A model generated the notes under the pieces. It did no database searches. It had not been told where the DNA came from and was given only the letters and a program-made list of their open reading frames with translations. Position numbers and translations under genes: made by a program. Shown here one piece after another: positions 44,282-56,496 of a stretch of 64,000 nt of DNA; position 1 is the first letter of the stretch; every line of letters starts with the position of its first letter. The stretch spans positions 89,954 to 153,953 of the forward strand of contig JADJVL010000012.1 of assembly GCA_016710635.1 (NCBI GenBank), written 5' to 3'. The DNA is from Holophagaceae bacterium (GTDB lineage Bacteria; Acidobacteriota; Holophagae; Holophagales; Holophagaceae).

Positions 44282-45145
44282 CTACCGCGGGATCGTGCCC
44301 GTCCGCTCCCACCGCGTCCACACCAGGAAGTGCCGCGCGCCGTCGATGAAATTCATGGCCACGTCGCCGGGATGCTTGGGGACATTGGCGTTCTGGTCGT
44401 CGTCGTTGCCTTCCCGGAAGCTCCACCACACGAGGAAGGGCCGGCCGCGGAGCTGCTCGATGGGGACGTAGCCCCAGGCGCGGCTGTCCTGGCTGTTGTC
44501 CCGGTTGTCCCCCAGGGCCAGCAGGAAGCCCGGCGGCACGGTGTAGGGGCCCACATTGTCGGCGTAGCTGTCGTTCACCAGGCTCTGCTTGCCCTGGCGG
44601 TTCACCGACAGGAGCTCAGGATCGGCGTGGGGCCAGAGCCCGGGAGGCACGACGGCAGGGCCCGCGTCGCGGGTCAGGGGCCACGGACCCGGCTGGGGCT
44701 GGGGCCGCCCGTTGGCGACGTCCTGGCCTTGGATGATGTGGTGCTCCCACTCCCCGGTGAGCAGCTTGCCGTTCAGGTAGAAGCGCTTGTTGCGGACTTC
44801 GAAGGTGTCCCCGGGCAGGGCCGCCGCGCGCTTCACGTAGTCCATGTCCCGGTCCACGGGATACCGGAAGACGATGATGTCGCCGCGCTCCACCTTGCGC
44901 ATGGGGAAGAGCTTCGCCTCCCAGTCCCACTGGGGCACGGCGAAGACGAACTTGTTCACCAGGAGGTGGTCTCCGATCATCAGCGTGTTGCGCATGGACG
45001 CCGAGGGGATGGTGAACTGCTGACCCACGAAGGTCTTGAAGAAGACGATCAGCAGGACGGCGAAGCACACCACTTCCAGGTTGTCCCGGAGGGCGCCCTT
45101 GGCGGCGCCTTCGGGCAGGAGGACCGGGTCCTTCTCCTTGGCCAT
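44282..45145 (-). CDS. lepB: signal peptidase I
   Basis: 287-residue inner-membrane serine protease that cleaves Sec and Tat signal peptides. One N-terminal membrane anchor (LEVVCFAVLLIVFFKTF, about residues 23-40), the catalytic Ser in FTIPSASM and the Lys in DYVKRAAAL (Ser/Lys dyad), then the GDNRDNSQDSR box near the C-terminus. Length is typical. It lies 11 bp after a lipoprotein gene and ends a tex-lipoprotein-lepB transcript; it is convergent with YicC. Confidence 0.95.
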   Translation of the reverse strand: MAKEKDPVLLPEGAAKGALRDNLEVVCFAVLLIVFFKTFVGQQFTIPSASMRNTLMIGDHLLVNKFVFAVPQWDWEAKLFPMRKVERGDIIVFRYPVDRDMDYVKRAAALPGDTFEVRNKRFYLNGKLLTGEWEHHIIQGQDVANGRPQPQPGPWPLTRDAGPAVVPPGLWPHADPELLSVNRQGKQSLVNDSYADNVGPYTVPPGFLLALGDNRDNSQDSRAWGYVPIEQLRGRPFLVWWSFREGNDDDQNANVPKHPGDVAMNFIDGARHFLVWTRWERTGTIPR

Positions 45146-45156
45146 GGGGAGCGCTC

Positions 45157-45810
45157 CTATTTCTTCTTGGCGCCGCGCGGAGCCGCGGGGACGGAAAGGT
45201 TCCGGGCCGGGGCATCGGTGAACCCCCAGCCCACAAGGCGCATGGAGGCCGTCCAGCGGCCCTCATTCCATTCCAGGACTTCGGCGCTGCCGATATGGGG
45301 CAGGAGGAACATGCGCGTCCGCGGCCCCCTCGCCCTTGAGGGGGGCAGATTCGATCCAGACGCCGACCTTCGGCGCATCCTTGGGGAGGAACTTGTCGAA
45401 GAGGGGCGAGGTGCCCCGGCCCAGGATGCGGCTGGCGACGCCACCTTCGACCCAGGAGGAGACGCGGTCGGGGAAGCCTTCCGGCAGCACCATGGCGGCG
45501 CGCTTCTGCGCGTCCATGACCCGGAGGCCGCCATTCCTAGCTTCGAAGGCAAAACGGTCCTCGCCCTGGAGCCGTGTGTGACGGATCTCACCGACCACCG
45601 AGTTCCCATCGGGGGAGGGCTGGGCCGCCTCCACCCGGACCTGCAACCGGGACTCGACGCGGGCATTGCCTTCCAGGGAAGGGTTCTCGTAGGCCAGGGT
45701 CAGTCCCTCCTCGTGGGGAGCATAGACCAGGCGATCCCGGTCCGCGGGCATCGTCCGGCAGGCGGCCGCCAGGAGCAGGATCGCGGCGACCAGGCCCGGC
45801 CGGTGGGCGA

Positions 45811-45814
<4 letters not shown>
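45157..45814 (-). pseudogene. lipoprotein, frameshifted
   Basis: The N-terminus MIAHRPGLVAAILLLAAAC has a lipobox LAAAC. The first frame continues to KVGVWIESAPLKGEG. One extra base in a run of five (plus-strand CCCCC 45325-45329) shifts it; removing it gives PRTRMFLLPHIGSAEVLEWN and a clean end at PRGAKKK, 218 residues in all. The middle part is beta-rich (VVGEIRHTRLQGEDRFAFEA). Function unknown. The ATG overlaps the stop of tex by 4 bp, so the two are coupled. Confidence 0.7.
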
Positions 45815-48973
<3,159 letters not shown>

Positions 48974-49073
48974 CACCACTGACTCCTGCCAGGGCCCCAC
49001 GGGCCAAAGGCGCATGATACCGCGAGGTCCGGGAGGCCGTCCCGCGCGGAGTTCCACCCGCTACACTGGCCCG

Positions 49074-50195
49074 ATGGCCCTGAAGCCTCTCCACAAGTTC
49101 CGCATCGTCGATCTGTCCAGGATCCTCGCCGGCCCCTTTTCCACCCAGCTCCTCGCGGATCTGGGAGCGGAGGTGCACAAGGTCGAACCCCTGGACGGGG
49201 ATCCGACCCGGGGCTGGGGCCCGCCTTTCGACCCCGCGGAAGGCGAAAGCGCCTACTTCCGCTGCGCGAACCGGGGCAAGACCAGCGAGACCCTCGACCT
49301 CCATGAAGCGGACGGCAAGGCGAGGCTCCTCGACCTCCTGAAGGAGGCGGACGTCCTGGTGGAGAACTTCCTCCCGGATTCCGCCGCGCGGCTGGGCCTC
49401 ACCTGGGGCAAGCTGCACGCCCAGTTCCCGAAGCTCATCGTGGCCTCGATCCGCGGCTTCGCGTCCGACGTGGAGGCCTCCCGGCGGGCGGGCTACGACT
49501 TCATCCTCCAGGCGGAAAGCGGCTGGATGAGCATCACCGGGGAAGAGGAGGGCCGGCCCATGAAAGTCGGCGTGGCCCTGGTGGACGTGCTGGCGGCGCT
49601 CTATTGCGCCAACGGCGTGCAGGCGGCCCTGCTGCACCGGGAGCGCACCGGCGAGGCCATCCACGTGCAGGTGCCTCTCATGGAGGCGGCCCTCGCCGGC
49701 CTCGTGAACGTGGGCGCCAGCGCCCTGATGACGGGCCAGGCGCCCAAGCGCTACGGCAATGGCCACCCGCAGATCGTGCCCTACCAGACCTTCCGCTGCC
49801 GGGACGGGGAAGTGGCCATCGGTGTCGGCAGCGACAAGCAGTTCGAGATCCTCGCCCTCTGGCTGGGCCTGGACCTCGACGCCCATCCGCACTGGCGGCG
49901 CAACCGGGGCCGGGTGGAAGACCGCGAGCGGCTGCTGGGGGAGCTGCAGGAGCGCCTCGCCGGCCGCTGCGCCGACGAAGTGATCGAGACCTGCGACGCC
50001 GATGCGATTCCAGCGAGCCGGGTCCGCACGGTGGACGATGTGCTCTTCCGACAGGCGGGGCGCCTCCACCACCTGATCCAGCCCCTTTTCGACGAGGAGA
50101 CCGGCCGCATGATCCCAGCCCTCGCGAGCCCCCTGCTCCTCAACGGCCAGCGGGCCTGCGCAGACCGGGTGCCGCCCCGGAAGCCCCGTGGCTGA
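49074..50195 (+). CDS. CaiB/BaiF family CoA transferase (family III)
   Basis: 373-residue enzyme that moves CoA between acyl groups. The N-terminus is FRIVDLSRILAGPFSTQLLADLGAEVHKVE, a conserved family start (given as a position, about residues 8-38). The catalytic Asp is in AGYDFILQAESG (about 148). The end has ASRVRTVDDVLFRQ and IPALASPLLLNG. Such enzymes act on formate/oxalate, carnitine, bile-acid or aryl-acyl CoAs; the substrate here is open. The ATG at 49074 is used. Its stop overlaps the next start by 8 bp. Confidence 0.9.
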   Translation: MALKPLHKFRIVDLSRILAGPFSTQLLADLGAEVHKVEPLDGDPTRGWGPPFDPAEGESAYFRCANRGKTSETLDLHEADGKARLLDLLKEADVLVENFLPDSAARLGLTWGKLHAQFPKLIVASIRGFASDVEASRRAGYDFILQAESGWMSITGEEEGRPMKVGVALVDVLAALYCANGVQAALLHRERTGEAIHVQVPLMEAALAGLVNVGASALMTGQAPKRYGNGHPQIVPYQTFRCRDGEVAIGVGSDKQFEILALWLGLDLDAHPHWRRNRGRVEDRERLLGELQERLAGRCADEVIETCDADAIPASRVRTVDDVLFRQAGRLHHLIQPLFDEETGRMIPALASPLLLNGQRACADRVPPRKPRG

Positions 50196-50607
50196 CGGCG
50201 CCCCGGTCAGCCCGCGCCGCCGCCCGCCCCGGGGGCTGAAGCCCCTCCGCGCCGCCCAGCGCGGATCCCAGGCCGCGGATGCGGACATGGAGGAACGCCT
50301 CCAGGGCGCCTGGACGCTGGTGGTGGGCACGGTCCTGGCGAAGCGCACCCGGCTGGTGCGCGTGCGCCGGGGCATCCTCGTGATCGGCGTCTGGGACCTT
50401 GGCAGCGTCCAGGCCTTGCGACAGGCCGCCGCCGCCGCCTGGCCGGAGGTGCGCGCCCGCCTGCGGCGCTTCACCGGCGTCGACCTCGCCGGGCTGGAGG
50501 TCGAGCCCTGCGATCCGCCGGCCCCCGCGGCCCCCGGCGACGGCCAGGCCCGGGACGCGCTGGCGGCGCTCTTCGGCCTCCTGAGGACGCCGACGGTCCT
50601 TCGCTAG
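50188..50607 (+). CDS. DUF721 family protein (DciA-like)
   Basis: 139 residues, starting at a GTG that overlaps the CoA-transferase end by 8 bp. A basic N-terminus (PRRRPPRGLKPLRAAQRG) is followed by LQGAWTLVVGTVLAKRTRLVRVRRGILVIGVW (position about 37-70), which is the DUF721 core: a Trp and a 'G..LA..T.....R.G.L.V.V' pattern, before a helix WPEVRARLRRFTGVDLAGLEVE. Proteins of this family include DciA, which loads the replicative helicase. Similarity to DciA is over the core only. Confidence 0.72.
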   Translation: MADGAPVSPRRRPPRGLKPLRAAQRGSQAADADMEERLQGAWTLVVGTVLAKRTRLVRVRRGILVIGVWDLGSVQALRQAAAAAWPEVRARLRRFTGVDLAGLEVEPCDPPAPAAPGDGQARDALAALFGLLRTPTVLR

Positions 50608-50620
50608 GAGCCCCGGACCG

Positions 50621-51427
50621 CTAGGTCGTGGATCTCAGGTGGAGCGAGAACCGGTGCTCCACTTCGACGCCGGGGATCATGGCCTGCCAGCCCAGGCTGA
50701 AGGCCAGCTCGGGCAGCTCATTCCCTTCCAGGGCCTGGAGCACCGAGGCCCGGACATGGGCGTAGAGATTCTTCCGCTCGGCGAGGGTCAGGTCGCGCTC
50801 CTGGAGCCGCATGAAGTTCCATTTCGCTTCGAGGTAGGTCCGGTTCACGAGCCAGTTGACGCCGCGGTCCCGCAGGAAGGCGTGTTCCACCCGCTGGTCA
50901 TCGCCGTGGGGGATCGACGCCATCAGCGCATGGGGATAGGTCCGCCGCGCGACGCCCCGCCACCGCAGCCGCTTGTAGAAGTCCCCGTCCTCGTTGCCCC
51001 AGCCCTCCAGGGCCTCGTCGTAACCGTCCAGGGCGGTGAAGGCGTCCCGCGGGACGAGGACGGTTCCCATCAGGTCCGTGGTGCCCCCTTCCGAGCGCCA
51101 GTAGGTGCCTTCCTCGAGCTGCGGGAAGACCGCCGCGCCGAAATCCGGGGCGAGAAGGATGTCCGCGTCGAGAAAGCAGAGCCATCGTCCCGAAGCCACC
51201 GCGGCCCCCGCGTTGCGGGCGGCGGAGAGGTTGAAGTGGCGCCGGCCCTGGACCCGCACCACCCGCACGCCGGGATGTTCCGCCGCCACCCAGTCCCCGC
51301 TCAGGTCCGGACAGGAGAAGTCCACCACGATGATTTCCGCGTCCGGCTGGACGAGCCAGGTCGGCAGGGCGCGCTGGAGGTGGGCCAGGCGGCCCATGCA
51401 GGTGGTGACGAAGGAGACGAGGGGCAT
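50621..51427 (-). CDS. family 2 glycosyltransferase
   Basis: 268-residue inverting glycosyltransferase with a GT-A fold. N-terminal VSFVTTCMGRLAHLQRALPT, EIIVVDFSCPD, and NLSAARNAGAAVASGRWLCF with the metal-binding FLDADI (DxD). The later WGNEDGDFYKRLRWRG is the conserved ED box. There are no membrane helices. Gene order (7 bp after galE) suggests synthesis of a surface or capsule sugar using the UDP-galactose made by galE. Convergent with the DUF721 gene. Confidence 0.88.
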   Translation of the reverse strand: MPLVSFVTTCMGRLAHLQRALPTWLVQPDAEIIVVDFSCPDLSGDWVAAEHPGVRVVRVQGRRHFNLSAARNAGAAVASGRWLCFLDADILLAPDFGAAVFPQLEEGTYWRSEGGTTDLMGTVLVPRDAFTALDGYDEALEGWGNEDGDFYKRLRWRGVARRTYPHALMASIPHGDDQRVEHAFLRDRGVNWLVNRTYLEAKWNFMRLQERDLTLAERKNLYAHVRASVLQALEGNELPELAFSLGWQAMIPGVEVEHRFSLHLRSTT

Positions 51428-51434
51428 CGGAGCC

Positions 51435-52427
51435 TCAGACAGGGGCCGGGGTACGGTAGCCGCCGGGATGGGCCCGCCGCCAGGCCCAGGCGCTTTCCAC
51501 CAGGGGCCGCAGGGCGGAGCGGGCGGGCTCCCAGTCCAGTTCCCGCCGGGCGCGGGCGATGTCGGCCACCAGCACGGCGGCATCGCCCTCCCGGCGCGGG
51601 GCGGAGACCACGGGCACGGCCTGGCCGGTGACCTCGCCGACCATGGCCAGGACCTCCCGCACGGAGGCGCCGAGGCCGCTGCCGAGGTTGCAGACGCGGT
51701 GTTCCCCAGGCCCCGTGCGTTCCAGGGCGAGCCTGAAGCCCGCCGCCAGGTCGGAGGCGTGCACGTAGTCCCGCACGCAGGTGCCGTCGGGGGTCGGATG
51801 GTCCTCGCCCAGGACCCGGAGAGGCCCGCTCCGGCCCAGCACGGCGTCCAGGGCCAGGGGGATGAGGTGGGTCTCCGGGGCGTGGTCCTCCCCGATGTCC
51901 CCGGCGCAGCCGGCGGCATTGAAGCAGCGCAGCACGGCGCAGCCCAGCCCCCGCTGCCGGTGCAGCCATTCCAGGGCCTCCTCCACCACGCGCTTGGAAT
52001 GGCCGTAGGGGCTGCCGGGCGCGATGGCATCCTCTTCCCGGATGGGGACGGCGCCCGCGGAGGCATAGACCGCCGCGGAACTCGCGAAGGCGAAGCGCGG
52101 GACGCCCGCCTCCACCAGCACCTCCAGCAGGAGCAGGGTCCGGGCCGTGTTGTTCGCGAAGAAAGGGCCGGGCTCCCGCATGCTCTCGCCGGCTTCGATG
52201 GAGGCCGCCAGGTGCAGCACCCCGTCGGGCCGGTCTTCCCGGAAGGTCCGGCGCAGCAGGTCCTGGTCGCCGCAGTCTCCGCGCAGGAAGCGCACCGCCG
52301 GAGGCAGGGCGGCCGCGTGCCCCGTCCGCAGGTCGTCCAGGGCCGTCACCCGGTGCCCGTGGGCGAGCAGCTCGCCGACCGCGTGGCTCCCCAGGAAGCC
52401 GGCGGCCCCGGTGACGAAGATGTGCAT
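51435..52427 (-). CDS. galE: UDP-glucose 4-epimerase
   Basis: 330-residue short-chain-dehydrogenase-fold enzyme that interconverts UDP-glucose and UDP-galactose with bound NAD. Nucleotide motif GAAGFLGSH at the N-terminus (residues 7-15), a catalytic Ser-containing SSAAVYASAG and the YGHSK Tyr-Lys dyad, then RCFNAAG and PTPDGTCVRDYVHASDLA. Length is usual. The ATG at 52427 is right at the motif. Followed 7 bp downstream by a glycosyltransferase gene. Confidence 0.93.
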   Translation of the reverse strand: MHIFVTGAAGFLGSHAVGELLAHGHRVTALDDLRTGHAAALPPAVRFLRGDCGDQDLLRRTFREDRPDGVLHLAASIEAGESMREPGPFFANNTARTLLLLEVLVEAGVPRFAFASSAAVYASAGAVPIREEDAIAPGSPYGHSKRVVEEALEWLHRQRGLGCAVLRCFNAAGCAGDIGEDHAPETHLIPLALDAVLGRSGPLRVLGEDHPTPDGTCVRDYVHASDLAAGFRLALERTGPGEHRVCNLGSGLGASVREVLAMVGEVTGQAVPVVSAPRREGDAAVLVADIARARRELDWEPARSALRPLVESAWAWRRAHPGGYRTPAPV

Positions 52428-52519
52428 GCGGACTCCCAGGGAATCCGTCCAGTTGATCCCAAAGGTGCGCCTGCCGTCCAGCGGGCTGGGCGGCTCCCGG
52501 CCGGTCCGCTGGACGCAAG

Positions 52520-52546
52520 AAGGGGACCCATGCGATGGGTCCCCTT
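52520..52546 (-). terminator. hairpin after tRNA-Pro
   Basis: AAGGGGACCCA (52520-52530) and TGGGTCCCCTT (52536-52546) form a perfect 11-bp stem with a 5-nt loop. On the minus strand it begins 5 nt after the CCA end of the tRNA and is followed by CTTGCG. It is probably the tRNA terminator. Confidence 0.65.
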
Positions 52547-52551
52547 GGATC

Positions 52552-52630
<79 letters not shown>

Positions 52631-52745
52631 GAGAGCCAGATTATCCAACCCACCCGGGATGCGTCCAGCGGAATTGCGGAAAGGGAGCCTTGGGCTCGGG
52701 GCGGAAGCGTGGGAAACTCCCTCTTCGCCGGGAGACGGAAGCCAG

Positions 52746-53072
52746 ATGACCGACGCGTGCACGATCCTGACGACCTGCGGGAGCGAAGAGACGGCCCTCA
52801 CCATCGCCGCGGCCCTGGTGGACCAGGGCTTCGCCGCCTGCGTGAACATCCTCCCGAGCGTGAAGAGCTACTACTACTTCAAGGGCGAGACCCAGCTGGA
52901 TGAAGAGGTCATGCTGATCATCAAGACCACGACGGAGAACTTCGGGAAGGTCAGCGAGGTCATCGCGGACCTGCACACCTACGAGATCCCCGAGATCATC
53001 ATGTTCCCCATCGCGGAAGGCAGCGAATCCTTCCTGGACTGGATCCGTTCCTCGGTGAACCGGCTGGTGTGA
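52746..53072 (+). CDS. cutA: divalent-cation tolerance protein CutA
   Basis: 108-residue small trimeric protein of the CutA1 family. The N-terminal ILTTCGSEETALTIAAALVD, the FAACVNILPSVKSYYYFKGE segment (given in parts), and DEEVMLIIKTTTENF and YEIPEIIMFP are family signatures. It is linked to copper tolerance in some bacteria, but its real role is unclear. The ATG at 52746 gives the standard length. Divergent from tRNA-Pro. Confidence 0.92.
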   Translation: MTDACTILTTCGSEETALTIAAALVDQGFAACVNILPSVKSYYYFKGETQLDEEVMLIIKTTTENFGKVSEVIADLHTYEIPEIIMFPIAEGSESFLDWIRSSVNRLV

Positions 53073-53188
53073 GGGCGCCGCTGAGGGCCGGGCCAGCCTT
53101 CCGGCTTCAGCCCACGGCCCACAGGCCTTAGGCTTGATCCTGCGGACGCGCCCGATCCGGAACCGCCCGCAGCCCTGAAGGAACCGCC

Positions 53189-54157
53189 ATGGAACAGACC
53201 CTCAGCCTCGAATTCCTGCGCGTGGTGGAGGAGGCGGCCATCGCCTGCTCCCGCAGCATCGGCCACGGTCGCCGCAAGCACAGCGACAAGCTGGCGGTGG
53301 AGGCCATGCGCACGGCCATGGAGTCCGTCCGCATGGAAGGCACCATCGTCATCGGCGAGGGGGAGCGGGACGAGGCGCCCATGCTCTACATCGGCGAGAA
53401 GGTGGGCCAGGGCGCGCCGAACCCCGCGGTGGACATCGCCGTGGATCCCCTGGAAGGCACGAACCTCTGCGCCACCGGCGCCCCCAACGCCATCGCCGTG
53501 CTGGCGGCTTCGGAGAAGGGCGGCCTGCTCCACGCGCCGGACCTCTACATGGAGAAGCTGGTGGTGGGCCCCGCCGCCAAGGGCAAGGTGGACCTGGACG
53601 CTCCGGTCATCGACAATCTGGAGGCCATCGCCAAGGCCCTGGACCGGAAGATCGGCGACCTCACCGTGAGCGTGCTGGACCGGCCCCGCCATGAAACCCT
53701 CATCGCCGACATCCGGGCGGCGGGCGCCCGCATCCAGCTCATCGGCGACGGCGATCTGAGCGCGGCGATCTCGGCGGCGGTGAGCGGCACCGGCATCCAC
53801 GCGGTCATGGGCACCGGCGGCGCGCCGGAGGGCGTCCTCAGCGCCGCGGCCCTGAAGTGCCTCAACGGCGAGATCCAGGGCCGCCTCAAGGTGGACACCA
53901 ACACCGCCAGCCGCGAGAAGGCCGAGGAGATGGGCGTGGATTTCGGCCGCATCTACCGGACCGAGGACCTGGCCCCGGGCCGCCAGATCATCTTCGCCGC
54001 CACCGGCGTCACCACCGGCAACCTCCTCGCGGGGGTGCGCTTCTTCGGCCACGGCATCCGCACCAGCTCCCTCATCCTCACCTACGGCACGCGGCAGGTG
54101 CAGTTCATCGATACGGTGCGGGTGGACAAGCGGGACGGGGTGACGGTGCGGTTCTAG
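53189..54157 (+). CDS. glpX: fructose-1,6-bisphosphatase, class II
   Basis: 322-residue GlpX-type phosphatase that makes fructose-6-phosphate in gluconeogenesis. It starts TLSLEFLRVVEEAAIACSRS. Metal-binding motifs are VIGEGERDEAPMLYIGE and VDPLEGTNLCATG, and phosphate contacts lie in GTGGAPEGVLSAAALKCLNG. Complete. GGAGG-like AAGGAA lies upstream of the ATG. No class I enzyme is present here. Confidence 0.95.
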   Translation: MEQTLSLEFLRVVEEAAIACSRSIGHGRRKHSDKLAVEAMRTAMESVRMEGTIVIGEGERDEAPMLYIGEKVGQGAPNPAVDIAVDPLEGTNLCATGAPNAIAVLAASEKGGLLHAPDLYMEKLVVGPAAKGKVDLDAPVIDNLEAIAKALDRKIGDLTVSVLDRPRHETLIADIRAAGARIQLIGDGDLSAAISAAVSGTGIHAVMGTGGAPEGVLSAAALKCLNGEIQGRLKVDTNTASREKAEEMGVDFGRIYRTEDLAPGRQIIFAATGVTTGNLLAGVRFFGHGIRTSSLILTYGTRQVQFIDTVRVDKRDGVTVRF

Positions 54158-54191
54158 GCAGCGGCCGGTTCCGTCGTCCTTGGGGGCATCC

Positions 54192-55178
54192 ATGAACAGG
54201 TGGCTGATCATCCCGCTGCTCCTCGCGTCCTGCGCCGCCCTTCCCGCCGCCCGCCGCAACGATGGCGCCGCGGAGACCGCCGCCGGGGGCCTGCGGCTGC
54301 GCAGGGAGCGCAGCGTGGCCATGGTGAAGGAGCGGCTCACCATCGGCCCGAAGCGCGTGCGCGTCGAGTATGAGTTCCGCAATGACACGGACAAGGATGT
54401 GGTCACGGAAGTCGCGTTCCCCATTCCCGAGTACGAGTACCCCGGCGAGGATCCCGGCGGGGAGCGGGGCTTCAAGGACTTCCGGGTGTGGATCGACGGC
54501 GCGCCCCGGCGCTTCCAGACCGAGGCCCGGGCTTTCGTGAAGGAGCGGGAGGTCACCGCCGAGCTGAAGGCCGCGGGACTCGCCATCGAATCCTTCGCGG
54601 GCTTCTGCCACTGGGATCTGGACGTGCGGAAGGCCGAGTACCAGGTGGACGCCTTGCCGGAAGCCGCGCGAGCAGAGCTGGTGGCCGCGGGCATCCTCGG
54701 CGAAGCGGCCAAGGATGATCCAGGCTGGTCCTTCATGCCCAACTGGCGGGCGAAGGTCACCTACCACTGGACCCAGCGCTTCCCGGCGAAGACCACGGTG
54801 AAGATCGCCCACGAGTACACGCCGGTGGCGGGTTTTGGCTTCGTGGAGCCCGCCAAGCTGGCGAAGGAGCATCCCGACGCCGGCGCCGACGCGGCCCTGG
54901 TGAAAGCCCTCACGGCAATGGCGGCAAAGCGGGAAGCCGCCGCTCCCACCAGTGGCGCTTACGTGAGCGCCACCTGGGTGAAGTACATCCTGACAACGGC
55001 GAACACCTGGAAGACCCCCATCGAGGACTTCGAACTGCGCATCGAGAAGCCCGAAGGCGGCCTGGTCTCCCTGGACTGGGGCGGCCCGGTGGAGAGGCTG
55101 CCGGGGGGCATCCTTCGGGCTTCGAAGAAGAAGTTCACGCCTACGAAGGAACTGTCCGTGTACTTCTTCAGGCCCTGA
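54192..55178 (+). CDS. DUF4424-type exported protein
   Basis: 328 residues. Signal peptide MNRWLIIPLLLASCAALPAA, possibly a lipoprotein (SCAAL is only a weak lipobox). The mature part has GGLRLRRERSVAMVKERLTI, a beta-sandwich N-half with VRVEYEFRNDTDKDVVTEVA and FPIPEY, and the end YVSATWVKYILTTANTWKTPIEDF (in parts) as in DUF4424 proteins, whose function is unknown. Start at 54192; an earlier ATG at 54180 adds four residues. Confidence 0.7.
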   Translation: MNRWLIIPLLLASCAALPAARRNDGAAETAAGGLRLRRERSVAMVKERLTIGPKRVRVEYEFRNDTDKDVVTEVAFPIPEYEYPGEDPGGERGFKDFRVWIDGAPRRFQTEARAFVKEREVTAELKAAGLAIESFAGFCHWDLDVRKAEYQVDALPEAARAELVAAGILGEAAKDDPGWSFMPNWRAKVTYHWTQRFPAKTTVKIAHEYTPVAGFGFVEPAKLAKEHPDAGADAALVKALTAMAAKREAAAPTSGAYVSATWVKYILTTANTWKTPIEDFELRIEKPEGGLVSLDWGGPVERLPGGILRASKKKFTPTKELSVYFFRP

Positions 55179-55252
55179 TGGTCAGGGGAACCTAGGGCGG
55201 CCGCCGCTCATCCAGGCGGGGAGCGCAGGGGCGCTCGACGACTGGAGCATTC

Positions 55253-55936
55253 ATGAGGACCATCATCTGGCTGCCGTTGGCAGCGCTCTGCCTCCAGGCG
55301 CAGGAGGCGCCGAGGACGTCTCTTTCCATCCTGGCGGACCACGTGCGGCCGGGGCTCCTCGCCTACGATGCCGCGACCTCCGAAGGGCAGCCTCTCCACT
55401 ACGAGGACTCGATCCGCCCCCTCCGCGGGCTGGCCCTCCGCATCAGCCAGGACATCGTGAAGGCGGGACCGGGCTGGCTGGCCCTCAACGCGACCTACCG
55501 GCCCAGGACGGAAGCCGGATTCAGGCACCTCCTGAACGGCCAGTCAGACCCGTACTCGAGTCTCTCCAGGGACACCTTCGGGTACAGCTATCTCGCCTGC
55601 GGCGGCGAGTGGAGCCTGCGGCGGAGGCTGGAAGGCGGTGTCGGCCTGGAGGCACGCATGGAAGGCCTCGACCGGCGCAGGGAGTTCACCCAGGTTGACC
55701 CAAGCCTCCCGGCCTTCAAGCTCGAGGCCCAGAGCCACCTGACCCGGGCCTGGCTCCGGGCCCACCTGGCCCATCACTTCGAGGGAGCCCGCCTGAAGCC
55801 GTTCCTTCGCGCGGAGGCGGCCTGGGCGCTCACGAACCGACGGGCGCCCGCTCCTGAGCAGCTGGCCCTGACGCAGGATCTGCGCCCCCTCGCGCCCCAG
55901 TTCCAGTTCGCCATGGCTGCGGGCATCCGGCTCTGA
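55253..55936 (+). CDS. exported beta-rich protein of unknown function
   Basis: 227 residues. Signal peptide IIWLPLAALCLQAQEA, cleaved near AQ-EA. The remainder has paired strands (LALRISQDIVKAGPGWLALNA, GLEARMEGLDRRREF, HLTRAWLRAHLAHHFEGARL) and ends in AMAAGIRL, suggesting an outer-membrane barrel or surface protein without known family. Stands 74 bp after the DUF4424 gene. Confidence 0.65.
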   Translation: MRTIIWLPLAALCLQAQEAPRTSLSILADHVRPGLLAYDAATSEGQPLHYEDSIRPLRGLALRISQDIVKAGPGWLALNATYRPRTEAGFRHLLNGQSDPYSSLSRDTFGYSYLACGGEWSLRRRLEGGVGLEARMEGLDRRREFTQVDPSLPAFKLEAQSHLTRAWLRAHLAHHFEGARLKPFLRAEAAWALTNRRAPAPEQLALTQDLRPLAPQFQFAMAAGIRL

Positions 55937-56030
55937 GCCGCAGGGGCCAAAGCCCAGGCCTCCTGCGACAGGGTGGATGCGGGAGAATGGTGGCTTCCAG
56001 TTGGCAGCCAACATTTTCCGGAGCGGCACC

Positions 56031-56492
56031 ATGGCCGAATCCTTCAAGACCCGCTGTTTCCGCCTCGCCTTCAACTTCTGGCCCTGCTACCGGGGCACCG
56101 GCGCGCGGGTCACCCACATCGCGTCGGACTGGCGGGAGACCCGCATCCGCCTGCCCCTCAGCCTGCGCACGCGGAACTACGTGGGCACGATATTTGGCGG
56201 CAGCCTCTACGCCGCGGTGGACCCCTTCTACATGCTCATGCTCATCCACAACCTGGGCCGGGATTACATCGTCTGGGACAAGGCCGCCAGCATCCGCTTC
56301 CGCCGGCCGGGGCGGTCGACGCTGACCGCTACCTTCCGCCTGGACGAGGCGGAGCTCCAGGAGATCCGGGACCTGCTCCAGGACCTGCCCAAGGTGGACC
56401 GGACCTACACCGTCGAACTGGTGGACAAGGACGGCGTCGTGCACGCGGTGGTGGAGAAGGTCATCCACATCGCCCGCAAGGAACGCGACTGA
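56031..56492 (+). CDS. DUF4442 hotdog-fold protein
   Basis: 153 residues. The N-terminal FRLAFNFWPCYRGTGARVTHIA, the central RNYVGTIFGGSLYAAVDPFYMLMLI (in parts; GG and acidic D of the hotdog active-site helix) and IRFRRPGRSTLTATFRL are typical of DUF4442 / YiiD-like thioesterase folds. It probably acts on acyl-CoA, but this is an inference. The ATG at 56031 is used; an upstream in-frame start adds 18 residues. Confidence 0.75.
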   Translation: MAESFKTRCFRLAFNFWPCYRGTGARVTHIASDWRETRIRLPLSLRTRNYVGTIFGGSLYAAVDPFYMLMLIHNLGRDYIVWDKAASIRFRRPGRSTLTATFRLDEAELQEIRDLLQDLPKVDRTYTVELVDKDGVVHAVVEKVIHIARKERD

Positions 56493-56496
56493 GGCC